5,581 bases of DNA from Bacteroidota bacterium (GTDB taxonomy: Bacteria; Bacteroidota; Bacteroidia; Flavobacteriales; Weeksellaceae), in assembly GCA_023433225.1 (NCBI GenBank), contig JAEZDQ010000132.1, positions 1-5,581 of the forward strand, read 5' to 3'. This document shows positions 1 to 5,581 of this stretch, in pieces; positions within the stretch are counted from its first letter, which is position 1; each line of letters begins with the position of its first letter. The notes under the pieces are model-generated. The model saw only the letters and a program-made list of their open reading frames with translations. It did not search any database and was not told the origin of the DNA. Made by a program: the position numbers and the translations under genes.

Positions 1-2984
1 TCCTTGAACTCTTCATCCGTAACGCGCCTGCCTTCTTTTTTGGCCTTCATGATGGCGGCTTGGGTATTCTGGATACAGAAAGAACATTTCTCCATGACCC
101 CGCGGGTACGTACCACAACATCCGGGTTCAATACCATACGGCCTAAATCGTCATTCATATTGAAATCGAACTTATCATTGTGCGCATAGTTGAACCAGTT
201 GAAACGCCTTACTTTATAAGGACAGTTGTTCGCACAGTACCGGGTTCCCACACAACGGTTGTAAGCCATCATGTTTTGTCCTTGCTTTCCGTGGGATGTC
301 GCCGCAACCGGGCAAACCGTTTCACAAGGAGCATGGTTACAATGCTGACACATCATCGGCTGGAAAATCACATCCGGATTTTCCGCACCGGGTTTGATTA
401 ATTTCTTGTACTGACCTGCCTCGAGTAAATCATCTTCCAAGGCGACTTTTTGGGTCAATGTATTGTCAGTCACATCTGAATAATACCGGTCGATTCTCAA
501 CCAATACATATCCCGTGACATTCTCATCTCTTCTTTTCCGACTACGGCCGTGTTGTTTTCTGCCTGACAGGCAACAATACAAGCCCCGCACCCGGTACAG
601 GCATTCAAGTCAACAGATAAGTTAAAATGGGGCCCGAACGAACGGTCGTGCGAACGCCAGATATCCACTTCCCCAACGGGTGAAGTTCCACGCCAAGTCG
701 GCATGACAGCCGGCTCATTCCATTCTTCGGTTGGTTTATTGATAAAATCTTCCAAAGTGGCTTGGCGCGCGATTTCATATCGGCCCATTAAAGTATTCTG
801 CATTTGCATACAAGCAAATTCATGCTTTTCACCTTCGTGGGAACGGATTATTTGAACGTTGCTGATGCTTAAATTTCCGTCGAAATAAACCGGAAAAGCG
901 TTGACACCTACGCCAAACGAAACTTTCCCGCCCTTGTTTCTTCCATAGCCCAAGGCCAAACCAACTGTTCCGATCGCTTGTCCGGGTTGGATAAACACCG
1001 GCACTTTCTCCAAGGTGATCCCGTTGGCGGTGATATCTACAAAATCCCCGTCAAACTGCATGCGTCCGTTTTTGACGTTTGCATTTTCAGAAGTTTTGAT
1101 ATTGAATTTTTCAGCATCATTGGGGTTCAAAGTCAAGTAATTGTCCCAAGAAACCCTTGTGACCGGGTCGGGCAATTCTTGCAACCAAGGATTGTTTGCC
1201 TGTGTACCGTCACCGATGCCGCATTTCGTGTACAATTGCAATTCCCATTCGGTTGTTTTTACGGACGACAGTTTATCGGCCGCCGCCGCCGCGCTTCCCG
1301 AAGCTGTTAAACTGATGGATTCCATCGCTTCATTGAATCCATTGTAAAGTGCTTGGTTGAAACTGTAGCCCATTTGAGGCAAAATCGATTCTTCCCAATT
1401 TGCTTTTAAATATTTATAATATTCGGTGGCGGGTTGTCGGTAAGAGGATTTTGGCATCACCAATTCTACCTGATTGGGATCTTGGTTGGTTACCAAGGTT
1501 TCGCCTGCATCGGTTTCCTCTACCGCGCCTTTCATCCAGGCCAATAAGGAATCTTGGAATTGTCTTGTATTGAATATCCGCTGGATGGTAGGTTGCTGCA
1601 AAGAGTAAACGCCGGTAATCGGGTTGATGTCGTTCCAGGATTCCAATCCATGGGGAACCGGAGCGATTACGTCAGCCAAATCAGCGGTTTCATCGTGCTT
1701 TTCTGACAGGGCTACTTTCAGCCCGATCTTAGAAAAAGCAGTAACAATCTCTTTTGAGCGGTGGTGGTTGTAAACCGGGTTTACCTGAAATGTAAACAAT
1801 ACACCGATATTTCCGGACTTGGCATCCGTCAGGAATTGATTGAATGCTTTGTCGTTGGATTCTTTTAAAAGGACAGCTTTGTCTTTGGAAACCGCTTCAG
1901 AATTAATCAATTGATTGATGGCGAAACACAAAGCAAAAGCTTCTTTATTCCCATCAGCCATCACCACGGCTTTGCTTCCTTTGGCCCGGATTTCTTTTAG
2001 AATCGCAGAGGCTGTTTGGTCAGAAGTTCCGGAAGTCAATCCTTTGTAAACTTCCGCCAAGGTTTTCAACACTGCGGTTTGTTTCATCGGATAACGGCTG
2101 TCGGCATTTGCGCCCGTCATGGAAAGGTTGCTTTCTACTTGGATATGGCGGAGCATGTTCTTACCCGGTTTACGAGCCATCGCATAGCCGCCTTCCATTC
2201 CGCCTCCGTTGTAATCACCCAAGAAATCCGCATTGAATGAAACGACCAATTCCGCGGTCGATAAATCATAAAATGGGAGAACGCGCTGGCCATAAATTTC
2301 TTCTGCCGCATCTAAGGCGGGAGAATAATTGACGGCATCTTGTACCACATGCTCGGCGTTTGGATAAAGGGTTTTAAATTCCTGAATGAGTTTTTTGGTC
2401 GTCGGGCTGGGAAGAGAAGATGTTAAAATCACAATTTTTTTCCCTGCGGAGGATTCCAATCCGGCCATTACCCGCTCATCCAATTTCGTCCAAGAAGTAT
2501 AGGTAAATTTATTGTTTGCCTTCATCAACGGGCCTCTCACCTTATCGGAGTCGTAAAGCGACAATACCGAGGCTTGGATACGGGCACTGGTTGAACCAAA
2601 ATACTTGGCAGATTTATTGGCATTGATCCGAATCGGCCTTCCTTCCCGGGTTTTGACCAGAACATTGGCATAGTCATAACCATCGAAAATGGTGGACGCA
2701 TACCAAGTAGGGACACCGGGCGTTACATTGTCCGGTTTCACCACATAGGGGATGGACTTGATTACGGGTGCTTCACAAGCTGCTAAAGTGACGGCAGCCG
2801 TGCTGAATCCTAAAAACTTTAAAAAGTCTCGTCTCGAAGTTTGCGACTCTTCCATCGCTTTGTTGTTTCCGATGAATTCTTCCACCGGGATTTCCTCGGC
2901 AAATTCTTTAGAAGCCAACTGCTCAGTTAGTGACTGGTCATTCAGTTCTTCGAAACTTCTCCAATATTTTTTCTTAGAAGCCAT
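1..2984 (-). CDS. actB: ActB, iron-sulfur / molybdopterin-oxidoreductase-like subunit of Alternative Complex III (partial, C-terminus outside window)
   Basis: This is the periplasmic iron-sulfur subunit of the quinol-oxidising ACIII. The frame is open for 994 codons to the window edge. The ATG is the first start after an in-frame TAA that directly abuts it. Residues 1-49 are a pre-signal extension with YWRSFEEL at 7-14, as in the family of MoCo/4Fe-4S proteins with a variant Tat signal. The Tat motif SRRDFLK is at 50-56, followed by a hydrophobic stretch and a lipobox-like LAAC ending at C70. Residues 75 to about 700 resemble a molybdopterin oxidoreductase but contain only C353 and C588, so no N-terminal cluster motif is present. 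Residues 610-680 look like the dinucleotide-binding-type barrel. The ferredoxin-like domain has C796/799/802/806, C879/882/887/891, C911/917/921 and C967/970. T914 replaces a cysteine, as expected for a [3Fe-4S] site. The last cluster ligands should lie just past the edge. It is 21 nt downstream of actA, in the same operon. The family call is very secure. Confidence 0.96.
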   Translation of the reverse strand, partial: MASKKKYWRSFEELNDQSLTEQLASKEFAEEIPVEEFIGNNKAMEESQTSRRDFLKFLGFSTAAVTLAACEAPVIKSIPYVVKPDNVTPGVPTWYASTIFDGYDYANVLVKTREGRPIRINANKSAKYFGSTSARIQASVLSLYDSDKVRGPLMKANNKFTYTSWTKLDERVMAGLESSAGKKIVILTSSLPSPTTKKLIQEFKTLYPNAEHVVQDAVNYSPALDAAEEIYGQRVLPFYDLSTAELVVSFNADFLGDYNGGGMEGGYAMARKPGKNMLRHIQVESNLSMTGANADSRYPMKQTAVLKTLAEVYKGLTSGTSDQTASAILKEIRAKGSKAVVMADGNKEAFALCFAINQLINSEAVSKDKAVLLKESNDKAFNQFLTDAKSGNIGVLFTFQVNPVYNHHRSKEIVTAFSKIGLKVALSEKHDETADLADVIAPVPHGLESWNDINPITGVYSLQQPTIQRIFNTRQFQDSLLAWMKGAVEETDAGETLVTNQDPNQVELVMPKSSYRQPATEYYKYLKANWEESILPQMGYSFNQALYNGFNEAMESISLTASGSAAAAADKLSSVKTTEWELQLYTKCGIGDGTQANNPWLQELPDPVTRVSWDNYLTLNPNDAEKFNIKTSENANVKNGRMQFDGDFVDITANGITLEKVPVFIQPGQAIGTVGLALGYGRNKGGKVSFGVGVNAFPVYFDGNLSISNVQIIRSHEGEKHEFACMQMQNTLMGRYEIARQATLEDFINKPTEEWNEPAVMPTWRGTSPVGEVDIWRSHDRSFGPHFNLSVDLNACTGCGACIVACQAENNTAVVGKEEMRMSRDMYWLRIDRYYSDVTDNTLTQKVALEDDLLEAGQYKKLIKPGAENPDVIFQPMMCQHCNHAPCETVCPVAATSHGKQGQNMMAYNRCVGTRYCANNCPYKVRRFNWFNYAHNDKFDFNMNDDLGRMVLNPDVVVRTRGVMEKCSFCIQNTQAAIMKAKKEGRRVTDEEFK

Positions 2985-2989
2985 TTATA

Positions 2990-2994
2990 CCTCT
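2990..2994 (-). promoter_or_regulatory. Shine-Dalgarno-like site for actB
   Basis: On the minus strand AGAGG lies 5 nt before the actB ATG, within the 21-nt actA-actB gap. It supports the start at 2984. It stands out because the other three genes here have no purine-rich site in front of them, which is common in Bacteroidota. The match is short, so its use is inferred. Confidence 0.4.
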
Positions 2995-3005
2995 TGCTTT
3001 AATTT

Positions 3006-4439
3006 TTAATAATGACATTTACCACACTCCAAACCACCGATTGCATCGACTGTAATCTTGGCTCCCTCACCGTATTGTTTCTTCAATTTCTCGTGAAGTT
3101 CGGCGTAGTACTGACTGTTGTATTCTTGTGACATATCAACTTCGGTAGTGCGGTGACATTCGATACACCAGCCCATTGTAAATTGATTGGCCATTTTTAA
3201 TTCATCCATTTTGGTAACATCTCCGTGACAGGCAAAACATACTTGGCTGTTGTCCGGGAGGTTCAATTCTTTTGCATTGGGGATGGTGCCCTCTTCAATC
3301 GCCCTCAATATGGCGGTTTCACCGGCAACTACGTGCTGTTCGTGGCTGAAGTAAACGAAGTCGGGCATATTGTGAATCCGTACCCATTCAATGGGTCTTT
3401 GTTCCCCGGTATAACTATTGGTTGCAGGATCCCAGCCAATGGCTTTGTACATTTTCTGGATTTCACCTGTATAGAAATTCTTTACTTCATCGGCATCGGC
3501 AAACATCCCGTTGTCCACCAAATGTTCTTCGTAATATTCTCCTTTGTATTCTTTGATGGTTTTGTGGCAATTCATACAAACGTTGGTCGAAGGAATCCCC
3601 GACACTTTACTGTATTTCGCACTGCTGTGGCAAAGTTGGCAATCAATTCCTTGTACCCCGGCATGAACCTGGTGGGAGAAATAAATGGGTTGTTTGGGTT
3701 CGTAACCTTTGTCCACACCGATTCCCAACATGAAGTTCCAAAGTCCTGCAAGTGCCAACACAGCCAATAAAGCCAGAACACCTTTGAATACTTTGTCGTA
3801 TTTGGTCATTAATTCGGAGAATGAAACCGCGGCTCCTTCTTCTTCCACACTTAGTTCTTCGGCTTGGGTGAGTTTTACCAAAGCGTTCAGACGAACCAAA
3901 ATCCAAATTAAAATAACAGCTAAAATAAAGAAGCCGACAATGACCAAACCGGTAGAAGTTCCGCCACCCGATGATTGGGATGCTTGTTTCTTGGCTTCTT
4001 CATCCGCCTTTTTCTGGGCAATCGCTTCCTCATATGCAGCCTGACCCGCCTCCGGGTTTTGAGAGAAAACAAGGATGTCGTCTATATCCTGTTCCGTCAA
4101 ATTTGGGAAAGCAAGCATTTCTTGCTTGCCATAATCTTCAAAAACCTTGAGCGCATACGCATCACCCGATTCACGGAGTGCTTTGTTGTCTTTGATCCAA
4201 GCGTGAAGCCATTCCCTTCCGACACCTCCGCCTTCTTTGACGCGGTCAACAACACCGCGGATTTCCGGGCCGATGAATGCACCGTCCACTTGGTGGCAGG
4301 TGGTACAATTATCGGTAAATAATTTATATCCGTTTGCGCCGTCGCCTGAAATTTCATCTTGGGAATAAGAAAATGAGAAAGCAGCCAGAAAGAGGGCCAT
4401 GCTCAGTAATCCTAAATTGTAAAATCGTCTTGCCTTCAT
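3006..4439 (-). CDS. actA: ActA, six-heme membrane-anchored cytochrome c subunit of Alternative Complex III
   Basis: This 477-residue c-type cytochrome is the heme subunit of ACIII, which passes electrons from menaquinol towards a cytochrome c or terminal oxidase. Residues 1-26 form a signal peptide (basic MKARR, hydrophobic core, cut near S26). Residues 31-130 are a monoheme cytochrome c domain with CTTCH at 45-49 and a likely axial M108 before AFPNLT. An Ala/Lys/Glu-rich linker and a Ser/Gly stretch (131-162) lead to a membrane helix at about 163-186, an acidic cytoplasmic loop, and a second helix at about 219-240. The C-terminal pentaheme domain has CxxCH at 267-271, 288-292, 401-405, 425-429 and 472-476, and FSHxxH motifs at 254-259 and 364-369 that may supply distal histidines. 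Basic residues flank the loop, so both heme domains face the periplasm. It heads the operon, with actB 21 nt downstream. The start is the ATG preceding the signal peptide. No Shine-Dalgarno site is evident. Confidence 0.96.
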   Translation of the reverse strand: MKARRFYNLGLLSMALFLAAFSFSYSQDEISGDGANGYKLFTDNCTTCHQVDGAFIGPEIRGVVDRVKEGGGVGREWLHAWIKDNKALRESGDAYALKVFEDYGKQEMLAFPNLTEQDIDDILVFSQNPEAGQAAYEEAIAQKKADEEAKKQASQSSGGGTSTGLVIVGFFILAVILIWILVRLNALVKLTQAEELSVEEEGAAVSFSELMTKYDKVFKGVLALLAVLALAGLWNFMLGIGVDKGYEPKQPIYFSHQVHAGVQGIDCQLCHSSAKYSKVSGIPSTNVCMNCHKTIKEYKGEYYEEHLVDNGMFADADEVKNFYTGEIQKMYKAIGWDPATNSYTGEQRPIEWVRIHNMPDFVYFSHEQHVVAGETAILRAIEEGTIPNAKELNLPDNSQVCFACHGDVTKMDELKMANQFTMGWCIECHRTTEVDMSQEYNSQYYAELHEKLKKQYGEGAKITVDAIGGLECGKCHY

Positions 4440-4468
4440 TAACTAAACATTGAGTATCTGTAACAAGT

Positions 4469-4489
4469 GTTAAATTCCTATGATTTAAC
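4469..4489. repeat. Perfect 7-bp inverted repeat in the actA leader
   Basis: Arms GTTAAAT (4469-4475) and ATTTAAC (4483-4489) are separated by 7 nt. The repeat lies 30 to 50 nt before the actA ATG, at or just after the transcription start implied by the TAnnTTTG element at 4501-4494. It could be an operator for a dimeric regulator or a weak hairpin near the 5' end of the act mRNA. It has no U-tract and is AT-rich, so it is not a convincing terminator. The function is unknown. Confidence 0.45.
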
Positions 4490-4493
4490 CCGA

Positions 4494-4501
4494 CAAAAAT
4501 A
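4494..4501 (-). promoter_or_regulatory. Candidate Bacteroidota -7 element (TAnnTTTG) for the act operon
   Basis: The minus strand reads TATTTTTG, an exact match to the TAnnTTTG element used by the Bacteroidota primary sigma factor. It implies a start near 4486-4490 and a leader of about 50 nt before actA. No clear -33 TTTG is present at the expected distance; that area is occupied by the inverted repeat at 4507-4531. The motif is short, so chance matches in AT-rich DNA are possible. Confidence 0.5.
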
Positions 4502-4506
4502 ACCTC

Positions 4507-4531
4507 AAACCTTAATAAAATCATAAGGTTT
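4507..4531. promoter_or_regulatory. Perfect 8-bp inverted repeat, candidate operator upstream of the act promoter
   Basis: Arms AAACCTTA (4507-4514) and TAAGGTTT (4524-4531) flank a 9-nt AT-rich spacer. The site lies 5 nt upstream of the act -7 element and covers the place where the -33 element should be. That geometry suits a dimeric regulator that blocks or replaces -33 recognition. The regulator is not identifiable from this window; the arms do not match the FNR/CRP half-sites I know. Confidence 0.45.
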
Positions 4532-4635
4532 CACTGATGAAGTTTATCATTTCAATTAATTTAAAACGAATCTAAATAGCCTCTTTGCTAAACTCCCACT
4601 ATATCAATGTTTAACTCCGCACCTATAAAGAGATG

Positions 4636-4658
4636 CCGAACACTTTTTATAGTGTCGG
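4636..4658. promoter_or_regulatory. Imperfect inverted repeat upstream of the SPOR-protein promoter
   Basis: CCGAACACT (4636-4644) pairs with AGTGTCGG (4651-4658) around a TTTTAT loop, with one unpaired A in the left arm. It ends 15 nt before the plus-strand TAnnTTTG element, so it covers the -33 region of that promoter. An operator is the simplest reading. It could also be an unrelated hairpin. No run of T follows either arm, so a terminator is unlikely. Confidence 0.35.
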
Positions 4659-4673
4659 TAAATATTTCTGAAT

Positions 4674-4681
4674 TACCTTTG
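4674..4681 (+). promoter_or_regulatory. Candidate Bacteroidota -7 element (TAnnTTTG) for the first SPOR gene
   Basis: TACCTTTG matches TAnnTTTG exactly and lies 17 nt before the ATG at 4699, implying a leader of only about 10-13 nt. No good TTTG -33 element is visible upstream. The ATG has no Shine-Dalgarno site and is preceded by AT-rich DNA, as is usual in Bacteroidota. Confidence 0.55.
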
Positions 4682-4698
4682 TGTAATAATTTGAAATT

Positions 4699-5190
4699 AT
4701 GCGCAAATTTCTATTTTTTCTTTTATGCTGCGGGTTCACCATTTTAGGGGCTCAAAATGCAAAATCAGACACGATATGGGTCGTGAAAAAAGATTCGATT
4801 TCGGCGGGAGAATTTTCAATTGAAATCGACAAAAGCCTTGCCCAGCTCCTCGGCAGCAAGGAACAACAGATTTGTGAAAAAACGGTATATGTTCCACCCA
4901 AAAAATTATCGCCCGCTGACAAATGCGCTACACAGCAAAAGATTATGGGCTATAAAATCCAGATTTTTTACACCAAAGACCGTGATGCAGCCAACAAGGT
5001 AAAAGACGATTTCGCCCGGCAATTCCCGAACCTCACCCCGGAACTGATTTACGCCAGCCCGGATTACAGGATTCTTGTCGGGGATTATTTCACCAGACAA
5101 TCCGCCGGATCAGATTTGCGCCGTATCCAACGAACCTATCCTTCCGCCTTTCCGGTGCAATGGCGCGTTTGGTGCAGGAAAGCGATTTGA
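4699..5190 (+). CDS. Exported SPOR-domain protein
   Basis: This 163-residue protein has a signal peptide at 1-18 (MRK, then a Phe/Leu-rich core, likely cut after LGA) and so is periplasmic. Two cysteines at 10-11 lie inside the hydrophobic core without a good lipobox, so a lipoprotein is unlikely. Residues 37-60 carry a conserved-looking segment (GEFSIEID...ICE). A Lys/Pro linker with C59 and C76 follows, then a SPOR domain at about 84-158. This begins GYKIQIFYTKDRDAA and continues with YRILVGDYFTR at 123-133 and a final FPVQW. SPOR domains bind peptidoglycan strands stripped of stem peptides, so a cell-wall location is inferred; the precise role is unknown. It is divergent from actA, with 259 nt between them, and is followed by a paralog at 5322. 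The early start places the signal peptide correctly. The domain call is secure; the function is not. Confidence 0.92.
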   Translation: MRKFLFFLLCCGFTILGAQNAKSDTIWVVKKDSISAGEFSIEIDKSLAQLLGSKEQQICEKTVYVPPKKLSPADKCATQQKIMGYKIQIFYTKDRDAANKVKDDFARQFPNLTPELIYASPDYRILVGDYFTRQSAGSDLRRIQRTYPSAFPVQWRVWCRKAI

Positions 5191-5193
5191 GAC

Positions 5194-5259
5194 GTTTCAA
5201 GTCAGGTTTCAGGTTTCAAGTTTCAGGTTCAAAGTTTCAGGTTTCGGGTTTTAAGTTTT
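5194..5259 (+). repeat. Degenerate tandem heptamer repeat, consensus GTTTCAR
   Basis: Starting 4 nt after the first SPOR gene's stop codon, about ten units follow head to tail: GTTTCAA, GTCAG (shortened), GTTTCAG, GTTTCAA, GTTTCAG, GTTCAAA, GTTTCAG, GTTTCGG, GTTTTAA and a decayed GTTTT. The A and G endings largely alternate. The repeat is non-coding and ends about 60 nt before the next gene. I recall similar GTTTCAR tracts in intergenic DNA of many Flavobacteriia, but no mechanism or function is established to my knowledge. Confidence 0.85.
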
Positions 5260-5265
5260 CTTAAA
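5250..5265. repeat. Short AT-rich inverted repeat at the end of the heptamer tract
   Basis: TTTAAG (5250-5255) and CTTAAA (5260-5265) are perfect arms around a TTTT loop. The stem has a single G-C pair and no T-run follows, so it would be a very weak terminator for the first SPOR gene. It may be only a by-product of the decayed repeat units. No better terminator is visible between the two SPOR genes. Confidence 0.25.
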
Positions 5266-5292
5266 TCCATACTTCCTTTAAAAGTTTTTCGT

Positions 5293-5300
5293 TTTATTTG
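5293..5300 (+). promoter_or_regulatory. Weak candidate -7 element for the second SPOR gene
   Basis: TTTATTTG differs from TAnnTTTG at one position and lies 21 nt before the ATG at 5322. No clear -33 element is seen. The gene could instead be read through from the first SPOR gene, since no strong terminator separates them. Confidence 0.25.
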
Positions 5301-5321
5301 TGTTGATTTAATTCGATTCAA

Positions 5322-5581
5322 ATGAAATTAGGATTTTTAATTGCAAGTCTTTTCGCTACATGGGCTTTTTCACAAGACAATTACGTTTCCGAAACTTCGG
5401 GGAACCTGACAATTGAATACGATGCGGCCTTACAAAGAATAATGACTGAAAAAGAAAACGCAATCTGTATTGAACCAGAAAAAGAAATAAAAAAACCGGA
5501 ATTCTGTGACGGCGCCCGCGTTCAGGTTTTTTATGGCAAAAGCCGACAGGAAGCCGAAGCCAAACTGAAAGAAGTCAAAAC
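5322..5581 (+). CDS. Second exported SPOR-domain protein, paralog of the preceding gene (partial, C-terminus outside window)
   Basis: The frame is open from the ATG to the window edge and gives 86 residues. Residues 1-17 form a signal peptide (MKLGFLIASLFATWAFS, then QDN), so the protein is exported. Residues 27-50 (GNLTIEYDAAL...ENAICI) align with residues 37-60 of the neighbour, sharing G, IE, D, L, KE and IC. A Lys/Glu/Pro linker holds C49 and C62, matching the neighbour's C59 and C76. From residue 64 GARVQVFYGKSRQEA begins a SPOR domain like the neighbour's GYKIQIFYTKDRDAA. The strongly conserved second half of the domain is cut off by the edge. The same order of parts points to tandem duplication followed by divergence. 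A peptidoglycan-binding role is inferred from the family. The ATG has no Shine-Dalgarno site, but the signal peptide supports it. Confidence 0.85.
   Translation, partial: MKLGFLIASLFATWAFSQDNYVSETSGNLTIEYDAALQRIMTEKENAICIEPEKEIKKPEFCDGARVQVFYGKSRQEAEAKLKEVK

Noticed and set aside
978..1310. 110-codon open frame on the plus strand
   Set aside because: It is antisense to the continuous actB frame and ends in a low-complexity Arg/Ala stretch produced by a GCC repeat encoding five alanines of ActB.
1..2984. Possible frameshift or pseudogene in actB, because no complete ORF ends in the window
   Set aside because: Reading the minus strand in triplets from 2984 gave no in-frame stop, and the N-terminal Tat motif and all iron-sulfur motifs are in the same frame. 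The gene simply continues past the edge.
3225..3770. 181-codon open frame on the plus strand
   Set aside because: It lies wholly antisense to actA, crosses several heme-motif codons, and has no recognisable protein features. It is a shadow of a certain gene.
4439..4450. Three-codon upstream ORF (ATG TTT AGT TAA) on the minus strand whose stop overlaps the actA start as TAATG
   Set aside because: It could suggest translational coupling, but it has no ribosome site and such a short match is expected by chance in AT-rich DNA.
4701..4737. Lipoprotein signal in the first SPOR protein (Cys-Cys at residues 10-11)
   Set aside because: The cysteines lie inside the hydrophobic core and the preceding residues FLL do not fit a lipobox. 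A normal signal-peptidase cut after LGA fits better.
5194..5265. CRISPR-like array or mobile-element end
   Set aside because: The units are 7 bp, contiguous and degenerate with no spacers, and no cas gene, transposase or target duplication is visible.

Overview
The window comes from a Bacteroidota genome, most likely class Flavobacteriia. The evidence is the Alternative Complex III (ACIII) operon start on the minus strand, the extended Tat signal on ActB, TAnnTTTG promoter elements, and SPOR proteins next to the act genes. I could not place it at genus level.

Layout. Bases 1-2984 (minus) hold the first 994 codons of actB, which runs off the left edge. I read this frame triplet by triplet and found no in-frame stop. 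Bases 3006-4439 (minus) hold the complete actA, 21 nt upstream of actB, so the two form the head of an actAB... operon whose later subunits (expected actC-F) lie beyond the left edge. Bases 4440-4698 are an AT-rich divergent intergenic region with a TAnnTTTG element in each direction and three inverted repeats. Bases 4699-5190 (plus) encode a small exported SPOR-domain protein. Bases 5191-5321 hold a degenerate heptamer repeat (GTTTCAR) and a weak promoter candidate. Bases 5322-5581 (plus) hold the start of a second, paralogous exported SPOR protein that runs off the right edge. No gene-free stretch exceeds 300 bases.

How it works together. ACIII is a respiratory quinol oxidase that replaces the cytochrome bc1 complex. 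ActA carries c-type hemes in the periplasm, and ActB carries the iron-sulfur clusters on a periplasmic, cofactor-free molybdopterin-oxidoreductase scaffold. Here ActA has six CxxCH motifs: an N-terminal monoheme domain fused through two membrane helices to a pentaheme domain. The SPOR proteins are divergently transcribed and are predicted to be peptidoglycan-associated; any link to respiration is only by position.

The window is mainly a recognisable respiratory locus. I do not see a clearly new system. The least explained parts are the inverted repeats at the act promoter, the tandem SPOR pair with a shared cysteine pair, and the heptamer repeat between them.
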